From Bradyrhizobium sp. ISRA430 (GTDB taxonomy: Bacteria; Pseudomonadota; Alphaproteobacteria; Rhizobiales; Xanthobacteraceae): a DNA stretch of 64,000 nucleotides. The stretch is from contig NZ_CP094516.1 in NCBI RefSeq assembly GCF_029909975.1, positions 6,674,501 to 6,738,500 of the forward strand. Reading direction: 5' to 3'. Below the pieces are notes generated by a model. That model was not told where the DNA came from and did not search any database. It worked only from the letters and a program-made list of their open reading frames with translations. Numbering within the stretch: the first letter of the stretch is position 1; each line of letters starts with the position of its first letter. The position numbers and the translations under genes are program-made. This document shows, in pieces, positions 1-7,576 of the stretch.

Positions 1-1222
1 TGGTCACCACGTAGTCGATCGTCGGCTCGAACGAGGCCGGCGTCGCGCCTCCGGTGATGTCGTTGGCGACCTCGTCCAGCGTGTAGCCGATCGCGAGCTT
101 GGCCGCGACCTTCGCGATCGGGAAGCCCGTGGCTTTCGAGGCCAGCGCCGAGGAACGCGACACGCGCGGATTCATCTCGATCACGACCATGCGGCCGTCG
201 ACCGGATTGATGCCGAACTGCACGTTGGAGCCGCCGGTTTCCACCCCGATCTCGCGCAGCACCGCGATCGAAGCGTCGCGCATGATCTGGTATTCCTTGT
301 CCGTCAGCGTCAGCGCCGGCGCGACCGTGATGGAGTCGCCGGTGTGCACGCCCATCGGATCGAAGTTCTCGATCGAGCAGATGATGATGCAATTGTCCTT
401 CTTGTCGCGCACCACCTCCATCTCGAACTCTTTCCAGCCGAGAACGGATTCCTCGATCAGGACTTCGTTGGTGGGGGACGCGTCAAGGCCGCGCTCGATG
501 ATGTCGAGGAACTCTTCCTTGTTGTAGGCGATGCCGCCGCCGGTGCCGCCGAGCGTGAAGGAGGGGCGGATGATCGCGGGCAGTCCGATCTCGGACAGCG
601 CCATCATCGCTTCGCCGAGCGCGTGCTCTTGATAGCGCTTGCGGCGCTCGTTCTCGCCCAGCGACCACTGCCGGTCGAGCTCTTCCAGCGCGGCGCCGGA
701 CAGTTTCTCGCGTTCGGCGAGGTATTTGTCGCGATAGGATTTCTTCAGCGCCGAGGCGTTGGCGAGCCGCGACTTCGGCGTCTGCAGCCCGATCTTCTCC
801 ATGGCGTTGCGGAAGAGCTGGCGATCCTCCGCCTTGTCGATCGCATCCGCGGTCGCGCCGATCATCTCGACGTCGAACTTGTCCAGCGTGCCCTGCTTGC
901 GCAGTGAGAGCGCGCAGTTCAGCGCGGTCTGGCCGCCCATGGTCGGCAGCAGCGCGAAGCCGCCGGGGATGACGTGGCGTTCCTTCTCGATGATCTTGGC
1001 GACGATCTCGGGCGTGATCGGCTCGATATAGGTTGCATCGGCCAATTCCGGGTCGGTCATGATGGTGGCCGGGTTGGAATTGACGAGGACGATGCGATAG
1101 CCCTCTTCCTTCAGCGTCTTGCAGGCCTGGGTGCCGGAATAGTCGAACTCGCAGGCCTGGCCGATCACGATGGGACCGGCGCCGATGATCAGGATGGTCG
1201 AGATGTCGGTTCGTTTGGGCAT
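1..1222 (-). CDS. carB: Carbamoyl-phosphate synthase large subunit (N-terminal part, cut by window edge)
   Basis: CarB makes carbamoyl phosphate from bicarbonate, ammonia (delivered by CarA) and two ATP, feeding pyrimidine and arginine synthesis in the cytoplasm. The ATG at 1222 opens [17 protein letters not shown], followed by the EFDYSGTQA element, and about 407 codons run off the left edge. The first ATP-grasp half is visible, including [10 protein letters not shown] near residue 210 and the [17 protein letters not shown] metal/ATP-binding stretch near residue 375. Roughly 60% of the protein lies outside the window. carA is about 4.2 kb away at 5469-6659 on the same strand, separated by unrelated genes, so the two subunits are not in one operon here. 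Confidence 0.97.
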   Translation of the reverse strand, partial: MPKRTDISTILIIGAGPIVIGQACEFDYSGTQACKTLKEEGYRIVLVNSNPATIMTDPELADATYIEPITPEIVAKIIEKERHVIPGGFALLPTMGGQTALNCALSLRKQGTLDKFDVEMIGATADAIDKAEDRQLFRNAMEKIGLQTPKSRLANASALKKSYRDKYLAEREKLSGAALEELDRQWSLGENERRKRYQEHALGEAMMALSEIGLPAIIRPSFTLGGTGGGIAYNKEEFLDIIERGLDASPTNEVLIEESVLGWKEFEMEVVRDKKDNCIIICSIENFDPMGVHTGDSITVAPALTLTDKEYQIMRDASIAVLREIGVETGGSNVQFGINPVDGRMVVIEMNPRVSRSSALASKATGFPIAKVAAKLAIGYTLDEVANDITGGATPASFEPTIDYVVT

Positions 1223-1363
1223 CACCGCTCGCGGGCTGGAATTTGGGCACAAAAAAAGGGCGCGCTCGCCGCGCGTCCCCTTTAGCCGAGAGCGCGGGTT
1301 TCCCTCGCGCGCGGGTGGGTCTTAGACCAGTTTTCGGGGCGGCGAAACCCCGAAAAATGCCCA

Positions 1364-2542
1364 TCAACCGGCAATTTTCACGGGTTTTGGTCGAGCTTGC
1401 CAGCCGCGGGCAAGGTGCACCAGGAGCGAGGCCGTGACGCTCGATCCGCCGACCCAGCCGAGGTCGGTTGGCGAGAGCGTCGTCAGCACAGCGCCTCCCA
1501 GCGCGCCGCCGATCGCGAAGCCGAGGTACATCGCCGAGGCGTTGAGCGAGAGCGCGATCATCGAGGCCTGCGGCTCGATCCGGATGATGCTGGCCAATTG
1601 GGCCGGGTAGAATGCCCAGCCCGAGATGCCCCAGAGCAAGATCGCGCCAAGCACCGCGTAATGCGGCTGGCCCGGCATCAGCTTCAGCACCAGCGAATGC
1701 AGGATTAGGGCTGTCGCCATACCGGCAAGGCCGAGCGCGGCGGTGGCCAGCGTGCCGAGCCGGTCGGCGAGGACGCCGCCGAGCATGTTCCCGATTGCGG
1801 CGGCGCCGCCGAAGACCAGGAGCGCAAGGCTGATCCTGGAGGCATCGAACCCGAGGCTTTTCAGCGGGACCGCAAAATAGGTGAAGACGGTGAAGCCGCC
1901 GAGCGCCCACAGGATGGTGATGAGAAGCGCGATCAGGACGTTGCCGTGCCGGGCCACGGCCAGCCGCTCGGCAAGCGAAGCCGTATTGCGCGGCAAGCCG
2001 CGGGGCAGGCCGAACAAGAGGCCGGCGAGCGCAACGGTGCCGAGCAGGGCGACCATGGCAAAGGTCGCGCGCCAGCCGAACAGGCTGCCGACGAAGTTGC
2101 CGAGCGGGACACCGACGACGGTCGCAACCGTAATGCCCGACGTGACCAGCGCCACCGCGCGGCCGCGCCGCTCGGGCGAGGCGACCGCCACCGAGACGCC
2201 GAGCGCTGTCGGCATGCAAAGTCCGGCGCCAAGCGCCATCAGCATGCGCGAAGCCAGCAGAAGCATATAGCCCGAGGTCATCATCGCCACGAGATTGCCG
2301 GCGATGAAGGTCGACAGCGCCAGCGCCAGCACGGTGCGGCGGTCGACGTTGTTCAGCGTCACCGCCAGGATGGGCGAGCCCACCGCGTAGGTGAGGGCGT
2401 AGGCCGTCACGAGTTGCCCGGCTGCCGACACCGAGATCTGCAGGTCGGCGGCGATCCCAGGCAAAAGTCCTGCAATCACAAAGCCTTCCGTGCCGATCGC
2501 AAAGGCTGCCAGGGCCAGCCAGAACACGCTCATTCGAAGCAT
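1364..2542 (-). CDS. MFS exporter, DHA1 (AraJ/YdhP-like) family
   Basis: This is a 12-helix inner-membrane drug or sugar efflux permease of the major facilitator superfamily. The start MLRMSVFWLALAAFAIGTEG leads into helix 1, with AYALTYAVGSPILA in helix 2. The loop 2-3 motif (NNVDRRTVL) and the helix 4 stretch RMLMALGAGLCMPTALGV are typical of the DHA1 family. I chose the ATG at 2542; an in-frame TTG at 2554 lies inside the upstream operator and is less likely, and ATG 2533 is also possible. It is divergent from the HTH gene at 2643, with two near-identical palindromes in the 100-base gap, so repression by that neighbour is the obvious inference. The substrate is unknown. Confidence 0.88.
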   Translation of the reverse strand: MLRMSVFWLALAAFAIGTEGFVIAGLLPGIAADLQISVSAAGQLVTAYALTYAVGSPILAVTLNNVDRRTVLALALSTFIAGNLVAMMTSGYMLLLASRMLMALGAGLCMPTALGVSVAVASPERRGRAVALVTSGITVATVVGVPLGNFVGSLFGWRATFAMVALLGTVALAGLLFGLPRGLPRNTASLAERLAVARHGNVLIALLITILWALGGFTVFTYFAVPLKSLGFDASRISLALLVFGGAAAIGNMLGGVLADRLGTLATAALGLAGMATALILHSLVLKLMPGQPHYAVLGAILLWGISGWAFYPAQLASIIRIEPQASMIALSLNASAMYLGFAIGGALGGAVLTTLSPTDLGWVGGSSVTASLLVHLARGWQARPKPVKIAG

Positions 2543-2548
2543 CCCTAT

Positions 2549-2566
2549 GTTCAATGTTTATTGAAC
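2549..2566. promoter_or_regulatory. Operator palindrome 1 between MFS and HTH genes
   Basis: GTTCAAT-GTTT-ATTGAAC is an 18-base perfect inverted repeat with 7-base arms, 7 bases upstream of the MFS start codon. A second copy with the same arms and spacer length lies 48 bases downstream. It is probably bound by the product of 2643-3014. Confidence 0.75.
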
Positions 2567-2596
2567 TATTGTTTGTCGGGTTTCCCATGTCAATTG

Positions 2597-2614
2597 GTTC
2601 AAGAACTATTGAAC
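2597..2614. promoter_or_regulatory. Operator palindrome 2 between MFS and HTH genes
   Basis: GTTCAAG-AACT-ATTGAAC repeats the first operator with 6 of 7 arm bases paired. It lies 28 bases before the regulator's ATG at 2643. The centre-to-centre distance to operator 1 is 48 bases, between four and five helical turns. Confidence 0.72.
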
Positions 2615-2642
2615 ATTGGCCTCGCCGCGCTATCATCCAGAT

Positions 2643-3014
2643 ATGAGCCGCACCCCACTGCATCCCACCCGAGAGCAGATCGAACTCCCGATGGTTCTGG
2701 ATTGCCTGGGCGATCCGATCCGGCTTGCGATCGTCTATCAGCTCGCCCAGCAAGAACGTGGCAGCAGCGAGCTGCGCTGCGGCGATTTCAGCGGCCTCGG
2801 GGCAAAGTCGAATCTTGCCTATCACTTCGCTAAGCTGCGCGAATGCGGATTGACGCAGACCCGCATCGTCGGCACCAGCCGGCTGACGAAGCTCCGCCGC
2901 GCGGATCTGGAGGCGCGCTTCCCAGGTCTGCTCGATGCCGTGATCAACTCCGCCGCCAAAGACGCCGATCGGCTTCTGCTTCTGTCCGAGTGCGACGTGG
3001 TGGAGGTTGACTGA
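2643..3014 (+). CDS. ArsR-like winged-helix transcriptional regulator
   Basis: A 123-residue DNA-binding protein. The segment VLDCLGDPIRLAIVYQLA is the usual first helix of an ArsR/HxlR-type winged helix, and KSNLAYHFAKLRECGLTQTRI is the recognition helix and the start of the wing. The ATG at 2643 (MSRTPLHPT) is preferred over an in-frame TTG at 2616, which directly abuts operator 2. The gene is divergent from the MFS exporter and flanked by two matching palindromes, so it probably represses both itself and the exporter. No metal-binding cysteine motif is evident (isolated Cys only), so an organic ligand is more likely than a metal. Confidence 0.82.
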   Translation: MSRTPLHPTREQIELPMVLDCLGDPIRLAIVYQLAQQERGSSELRCGDFSGLGAKSNLAYHFAKLRECGLTQTRIVGTSRLTKLRRADLEARFPGLLDAVINSAAKDADRLLLLSECDVVEVD

Positions 3015-3175
3015 AGATGAGAGGCACCGCGGCGCCCGGTCTGCCCGACGCGTCAATGCTTTCGCAAAAATGCAGCCAAGCATCGCGCCGGAATCACCGG
3101 CTATTTTGCATGGGGTGTTTTCGATATTTTGGTTCGGCTGGCTTGCCGAGCGGAAGCGGCGTTAGCCGCGAAGGC

Positions 3176-3250
3176 TGGAGACCCGGCCTGGACTTGAACC
3201 AGGATAAAGAGCGATGCACCGCTCTCGCGTGGAGCTTCCGCCACCGGGCC
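3176..3250 (-). tRNA. tRNA-like element, non-canonical
   Basis: On the minus strand this 75-base element has a 7-bp acceptor stem (GGCCCGG with CCGGGTC, one G-U pair), an encoded CCA at 3176-3178, and a canonical 17-base T arm (CCTGG-TTCAAGT-CCAGG). The D arm is abnormal: only a 3-bp stem can be drawn and the invariant GG of the D loop is missing. The anticodon stem (AGAGC/GCTCT) closes 8 bases, or 6 if a sixth pair forms, instead of 7. An amino acid cannot be assigned. It may be a tRNA pseudogene or a regulatory tRNA mimic. Confidence 0.55.
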
Positions 3251-3304
3251 GTCGCGATCATGGCTGATCGGGATACCGCAAGCCACCTCAGCTAAGTTTT
3301 AACC

Positions 3305-4009
3305 CTAACCGCGCACTAACGGCGGCCGTGCGATGAAGGTCATGCGCCAGCGGTTGTGGCCGATATTGGCAGGGGCGCGCTGGACCGCGAACCCGGCTGC
3401 GGTCAGCTTGGCGGTGATCTCACCCTCGCTGTAGCGCTGCAGCCCAATGCGCGTACGCAGGTGACGATAATCCGACAGCGCGGTGCTGATCAGCCCGATC
3501 AGCGCGTCCTTGAGGAAGCCGTGACGCAGGCCGAAGCTGAGCAGCGCCATCACGTCGCGGCCCATGCCGACGTTCGGCTGGAGGATGTCGCCGAGCACCA
3601 GCTTGCCGGACGGTCTGAGCAACCGGCGGATGTTGCGAAGCGCGGAATCGAGCTCGTCCGCCGTCATGTATTGCGCGACCGAATTCATCACGACGAGATC
3701 GACGGACTGCTCCTGCATTTTCCTGACGTCCTCGAGCGAGCGGACGCGGATTTTCGTGTTCGGGGCAAACCGCGCGATCAGCCGGCCGCGGACTCCGGGC
3801 GCAGGCTCGGCAAGGATCAGCTTGCCGCAGGCCGTCGCCACCTCGCCCGCCGACAGCGCCTCGCCGCAGGCATAGTCCAGCACCGTCGCGTCGGGCGACG
3901 GGATATAACTGATGATGTCCCGCGCGATGATCTGGAAGTGCAAGTCGCGATGCAGCTTGCTGACATAGATCGTGTGCGTGGAGTCGTAATAATCGATCCA
4001 ATCGTCCAT
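3305..4009 (-). CDS. Class I SAM-dependent methyltransferase
   Basis: A 234-residue cytoplasmic methyltransferase of unknown substrate. Motif I is VLDYACGEALSAGEVA near residue 43, followed by the acidic end of strand 2 (LILAEPAP). The segment VDLVVMNSVAQYMTADEL is motif IV, and LRNIRRLLRPSGKLVLGDIL is the post-IV helix and strand. The family layout is a methyltransferase type 11/12 fold. The ATG at 4009 is the first good start. The gene is divergent from dps, sharing a 114-base intergenic region that carries the dps stress promoter; no matching box points towards this gene. Confidence 0.78.
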   Translation of the reverse strand: MDDWIDYYDSTHTIYVSKLHRDLHFQIIARDIISYIPSPDATVLDYACGEALSAGEVATACGKLILAEPAPGVRGRLIARFAPNTKIRVRSLEDVRKMQEQSVDLVVMNSVAQYMTADELDSALRNIRRLLRPSGKLVLGDILQPNVGMGRDVMALLSFGLRHGFLKDALIGLISTALSDYRHLRTRIGLQRYSEGEITAKLTAAGFAVQRAPANIGHNRWRMTFIARPPLVRG

Positions 4010-4034
4010 GGTACTCGAGGGTCCCGGCCAAACA

Positions 4035-4050
4035 GTTCCTGTGCAGGAAC
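4035..4050. promoter_or_regulatory. Palindrome covering the dps -35 box
   Basis: GTTCCTG-TG-CAGGAAC has perfect 7-base arms. Its right arm contains the GGAAC -35 element of the dps promoter. It could be an additional regulator site or chance. Confidence 0.4.
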
Positions 4051-4071
4051 CGGCGCTGCCCGCCTTGCGTT
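4046..4071 (+). promoter_or_regulatory. Putative EcfG general-stress promoter of dps
   Basis: GGAAC (4046-4050), 17-base spacer, CGTT (4068-4071), 52 bases before the dps start. It matches the alphaproteobacterial EcfG consensus GGAAC-N16/17-cGTT. Confidence 0.75.
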
Positions 4072-4123
4072 AGGGGTGCGACGGCGCGCCGTCAATGTCC
4101 GCGTCCTAACAGGAAGGTTTCCC

Positions 4124-4648
4124 GTGAGCAAAGCCAACAACAAGGTCTCGCCCGACCTAGACACCCCCACCGATCTGTCGCCCCAGGCGGTCAACAAGGT
4201 TTCGGAGGCACTCAATGTGCTTCTGGCCGACGCGTTCGCGCTCTATCTCAAGACCAAGAATTTCCACTGGCACATCAGCGGGCGGCACTTCCGCGACTAC
4301 CACCTGCTGCTCGACGAGCAGTCGGACCAGATCTTCGCCACCACCGACCAGCTCGCCGAGCGGGTCCGCAAGATCGGCGGTACGACGCTAAAGTCGATCG
4401 GACAGGTCGCCAAGCTCCAGACCATCAAGGACAACAACGAGCCTTACGTACCGCCGCGTGAGATGCTGCGCGAACTGATGCAGGACAACAAGCACGTCGC
4501 TAGCGCGATGCGCAAGGCGCACGAGGTGTGCGACGAGGCCGGCGATGTCGCGAGCGCGAGTATCCTCGAGGTCTTCATCGACGAGACCGAGCGCCGCACG
4601 TGGTTCCTGTTCGAAGCCTCCCGCCAGGAAGGCAGCAACGCGGCGTAA
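4124..4648 (+). CDS. dps: Dps DNA-protecting ferritin-like protein
   Basis: Dps forms dodecamers that bind DNA and oxidise iron with hydrogen peroxide, protecting starved or oxidatively stressed cells. The 174-residue product has the ferroxidase ligand pattern at H48, H60, D75 and E79 in the stretch from KNFHWHISG to TTDQLAERV, with D64 also conserved. The GTG at 4124 is chosen because AGGAAGG (4111-4117) sits seven bases upstream; the much longer open frame upstream has no coding character. An EcfG-type promoter lies at 4046-4071, which fits the stress role. A palindromic repeat follows the stop codon. Confidence 0.93.
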   Translation: MSKANNKVSPDLDTPTDLSPQAVNKVSEALNVLLADAFALYLKTKNFHWHISGRHFRDYHLLLDEQSDQIFATTDQLAERVRKIGGTTLKSIGQVAKLQTIKDNNEPYVPPREMLRELMQDNKHVASAMRKAHEVCDEAGDVASASILEVFIDETERRTWFLFEASRQEGSNAA

Positions 4649-4657
4649 GGCGCTTTG

Positions 4658-4748
4658 CTGTAGGGTGGGTTAGCGAAGCGTAACCCACCTCTTTTATTTC
4701 CGCGTCGATAGACGTGGTGGGTTACGCCTTCGGCTAACCCACCTACAG
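4658..4748. repeat. Long inverted repeat after dps
   Basis: A 91-base hairpin-like element. CTGTAGGGTGGGTTAGCGAA is matched by an inverted copy ending TTCGGCTAACCCACCTACAG, with further internal GTAACCCACC/GGTGGGTTAC pairing. It sits between the convergent dps and cupin genes and resembles rhizobial REP-type palindromes. Termination could be a side effect. Confidence 0.75.
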
Positions 4749-4762
4749 CACCGTGTTGACGG

Positions 4763-5284
4763 CTATCGCCACAGCCGCATCAGCGCTCCCTCTTTGCCAG
4801 TCACCGGATCGGCCGGCGGCATCGCGACCTGCGGAATCGTCTTCAGCGCCTTGGCGTGGTTCCCGGGCGTTGCCCGCGTGATCTCCATCTTCGCGCCGGG
4901 CGGATAGGCGCCGATCACGCTGAAATCGTCGCTGGCCCTGATGCATTGATGTCCGGTGCCGGCGGGAAGGATCGCGACGTCGCCGGCCGCAATCTCCAGC
5001 TCCTGGCCGTGATCGCCGCCGAAGCGGACGCGGGCATGGCCGCGCGCGACCCCGAGCACCTCATGCACGGTCGAATGATAATGTAGATAGTCGTAGACAC
5101 CGTTGCGCCACGTGCCGCCCCAGCCGTTAGCGCCGAACAACGTCTCGATCGTTTCCTCCGGGGTCTTCGGGTCGAGCGTGAGTGCGCCCTGATAGACCAG
5201 GAAGGGAAGGATATTGTTCGGCACGAGACCGTCGTCCTCGAAGACGATGGCGAGCGGCTCGGCATTGTCGCGGACGACGGACAT
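4763..5284 (-). CDS. YjlB-like cupin protein
   Basis: A 173-residue single-domain cupin. The N-terminal FEDDGLVPNNILPFLVYQGA and central GWGGTWRNGVYDYLHYHSTV are characteristic of the YjlB family. The metal-binding cupin motif HYHSTVHEVLG...GHARVRFGG is followed by the second motif GDVAILPAGTGHQCI. The ATG at 5284 (MSVVRDNAEP) has GGAG just upstream; an earlier in-frame start at 5317 lacks this. The reaction is not known for the family. Convergent with dps. Confidence 0.85.
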   Translation of the reverse strand: MSVVRDNAEPLAIVFEDDGLVPNNILPFLVYQGALTLDPKTPEETIETLFGANGWGGTWRNGVYDYLHYHSTVHEVLGVARGHARVRFGGDHGQELEIAAGDVAILPAGTGHQCIRASDDFSVIGAYPPGAKMEITRATPGNHAKALKTIPQVAMPPADPVTGKEGALMRLWR

Positions 5285-5354
5285 GAGGGGCTCCAGCGTC
5301 AGAGTAGCAGGGATCAACGAGGGGCGTGAAGCGACGTTCCTTTGTCGTAGCCTC

Positions 5355-5397
5355 CGTCATTCCGGGCTCGAGCCAAGTGGCGCGCCCCAGAATGACG
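5355..5397. repeat. CGTCATTCCGGG-type palindromic repeat
   Basis: CGTCATTCCGGG at the left end is matched by an imperfect CCAGAATGACG at the right end. It is a short member of the same family as 16132-16236 and 21349-21446. Confidence 0.6.
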
Positions 5398-5406
5398 GGC
5401 TGCAGC

Positions 5407-5442
5407 CAAAAACGAAAATGCCCGGGACCAAGCCCGGGCAAG
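5407..5442 (-). terminator. Intrinsic terminator of carA
   Basis: On the minus strand TGCCCGGG-CTTGGT-CCCGGGCA (5419-5440) is a perfect 8-bp hairpin followed by TTTTCGTTTTT. It lies 29 bases after the carA stop codon. Confidence 0.75.
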
Positions 5443-5468
5443 ATGTTGTGGAAATGCGAGAGAGCGCC

Positions 5469-6659
5469 TCAGGCGCTCTTCTTCTGCCGCATCAGGTCCG
5501 CAAAGCGCTGGAACAGATAATGCGAGTCGCGCGGGCCCGGCGAGGCCTCGGGGTGGTACTGCACCGAGAACACCGGCTTGCCGTCGAGCTGGATGCCGCA
5601 ATTGGAGCCGTCGAACAGCGAGATATGAGTCTGCGTCGCGCCCTTCGGCAGCGTCGCCTGGTCAACGGCAAAGCCGTGGTTCATCGAGGTGATCTCGACC
5701 TTGCCGGTGGTCTCGTCCTTGACGGGATGGTTGGCGCCGTGATGGCCCTGATGCATCTTCTTCGTCTTGGCACCGACGGCAAGGCCCAGCATCTGGTGGC
5801 CGAGGCAGATGCCGAATGTCGGCGTGCCGGACTTGATCACGTCCTGGATCACCGGCACCGCATATTTGCCGGTCGCGGCCGGATCGCCCGGACCATTGGA
5901 CAGGAACACGCCGTCGGGCTTCATCGCCAGGATGTCTTCGGCCGAGGTCGTTGCCGGCACCACCGTCACCTTGCAGCCGACGCCGGCGAGCAGGCGCAGA
6001 ATGTTGCGCTTGATGCCGTAGTCGATGGCGACGACGTTGAACTCCGGCTTGTCCTGCCGGCCAAAGCCGTTGTTCCACGCCCAGGGCGTCTCGTCCCAAG
6101 TGAAGCGCTGGCCCGAGGTAACCATCGGCACGAGGTCCATGCCCTCCAGGCCGGGCCATTCGCGTGCCTGTTCCTTCAGGCCGTGCAGGTCGAACTCGCC
6201 GTTCTTCGAATGCGCGATCACCGCATTCGGCATGCCCTTGGAGCGGATAAGCGCGGTCAGGGCGCGGGTGTCGATGCCGGAGAGCCCTATGATGCCGCGC
6301 GCCTTGAGCCAGGCGTCGAGGTGCCTGGTCGCGCGGTAATTCGAGGGGTCGGTGATCGCGGTGCGCAGGATCACGCCGCGCGCGCCGGGCGTCGCGGCCA
6401 TGTTCACCGTCTCGATGTCTTCCTCGTTGGTGCCGACGTTGCCGATATGCGGGAAGGTGAAGGTGATGATCTGTCCGGCATAGGAGGGATCGGTCAAGAT
6501 CTCCTCATAGCCGGTCATCGCGGTGTTGAAGCAGACTTCACCGACGGCGTGGTCTTCGGCGCCGAGACCAAAGCCCTCGAGCACCGTACCATCGGCGAGC
6601 ACGAGGAGCGCGGTCGGTTTGTGGTCCGGCCAAGCGGGATCGTTGTCATGTTGTGTCAT
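5469..6659 (-). CDS. carA: Carbamoyl-phosphate synthase small (glutaminase) subunit
   Basis: CarA hydrolyses glutamine and channels ammonia to CarB. The 396-residue protein has the N-terminal CPSase domain (GYEEILTDPSYAGQI near residue 50, then HIGNVGTNEED) and a C-terminal class I glutamine amidotransferase domain. The nucleophile is Cys285 in FGICLGHQ, with His369 and Glu371 in YHPEASPGP, so the triad is complete. It starts at ATG 6659 and is followed by a clear terminator. It is divergent from the yqeY gene across 233 bases. A regulatory leader was not identified. Confidence 0.97.
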   Translation of the reverse strand: MTQHDNDPAWPDHKPTALLVLADGTVLEGFGLGAEDHAVGEVCFNTAMTGYEEILTDPSYAGQIITFTFPHIGNVGTNEEDIETVNMAATPGARGVILRTAITDPSNYRATRHLDAWLKARGIIGLSGIDTRALTALIRSKGMPNAVIAHSKNGEFDLHGLKEQAREWPGLEGMDLVPMVTSGQRFTWDETPWAWNNGFGRQDKPEFNVVAIDYGIKRNILRLLAGVGCKVTVVPATTSAEDILAMKPDGVFLSNGPGDPAATGKYAVPVIQDVIKSGTPTFGICLGHQMLGLAVGAKTKKMHQGHHGANHPVKDETTGKVEITSMNHGFAVDQATLPKGATQTHISLFDGSNCGIQLDGKPVFSVQYHPEASPGPRDSHYLFQRFADLMRQKKSA

Positions 6660-6892
6660 GAGCCCGCTTCATAGTCCGGCAAGTGGCGCCCGTCAAAGCG
6701 GGAGAGGCCGGATTCACATGCGTTTTTGCATATTTGACAGGCCCACCCGGGCACTTAGGCTGGAACTGGCAATTTTGAGCAATTTCCGCGGTCGACGGGG
6801 AAACAATGAACCAGAGACAGCCTGGTGTCCGGTATGGCCTCTTGCCAGCGAACGGCTTAGATCAGGCGCGATAGATTGAGAGGATCACGGCC

Positions 6893-7348
6893 ATGTTGCG
6901 CGACGACATCAACAATGCGGTCAAGGAGGCCATGAAGGCCAAGGACGAGCGCAAGCTCTCGACGCTGCGCATGGTCAACTCGACCATCAAGAACGCCGAC
7001 ATCGAGGCGCGCGGCAGCGGCAAGCCGCCGCTGTCGGATGCCGACCTGCTCGGCGTGCTCCAGAAGATGATCAAGCAGCGCCAGGAGGCGGTCGAGCTCT
7101 ACGACAAGGGTGGCCGCGCCGAGCTCGCCGCGCAGGAGCGCGCGGAGATTGCGGTGATCTCGGTGTACCTGCCGAAGCAGATGTCGGACGACGACGTGAA
7201 GAAGGCGATTTCGGACGTCATCGCCGAGACCGGCGCGGCCGGTATGAAGGACATGGGCAAGGTGATCGCGGCGCTGAAGGCGAAGTACACCGGACAGATG
7301 GACTTCGGCAAAGCCTCTGGTCTCGTGAAGGCTGCGCTCACCGGATAG
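6893..7348 (+). CDS. GatB/YqeY domain protein
   Basis: A 151-residue helical protein of the YqeY family, which shares the C-terminal domain of the GatB subunit of tRNA amidotransferase. It starts MLRDDINNAVKEAMKAKDERK, with the conserved LRMVNSTIKNADIEARG stretch around residue 25 and the tail YTGQMDFGKASGLVKAAL. Length is normal for the family. GAGAGGA lies nine bases upstream of ATG 6893. YqeY is often found beside carA and dnaG in alphaproteobacteria; here dnaG is 9.5 kb downstream. The role is poorly defined, possibly linked to tRNA or translation. Confidence 0.9.
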   Translation: MLRDDINNAVKEAMKAKDERKLSTLRMVNSTIKNADIEARGSGKPPLSDADLLGVLQKMIKQRQEAVELYDKGGRAELAAQERAEIAVISVYLPKQMSDDDVKKAISDVIAETGAAGMKDMGKVIAALKAKYTGQMDFGKASGLVKAALTG

Positions 7349-7352
7349 GTGT

Positions 7353-7489
7353 CATTCCGGGCGACGCGAAGCGTCGAACCGGGATGCGGAGTTGCGCATC
7401 CGAGAAACCATGGCGCCGGCGAATCCGTTGATCAATGGATTCCGAGGCGAGACGTTTCCCTATCGTCATGCCCGGGCTTGTCCCGGGCA
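7353..7489. repeat. Palindromic intergenic repeats
   Basis: This gap between yqeY and the acyl-CoA synthetase gene holds a GTCATTCCGGG-type element at 7353-7400 and the hairpin TGCCCGGGCTTGTCCCGGGCA at 7469-7489. The second hairpin resembles the carA terminator stem but lacks a T run. Confidence 0.6.
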
Positions 7490-7576
7490 TTCACGGCCTT
7501 AAACTGGCGGTTAAGCAAGAAGCACGTGGATGGAGGAAACTCCGGCTGTCCACGCCAGAGGGAAACGCCCGCAGCC

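Noticed and set aside
483..3083. An 866-codon open frame on the minus strand
   Set aside because: It crosses carB, the MFS gene and the divergent regulator in another frame and has Arg/Pro/Ala-rich shadow composition.
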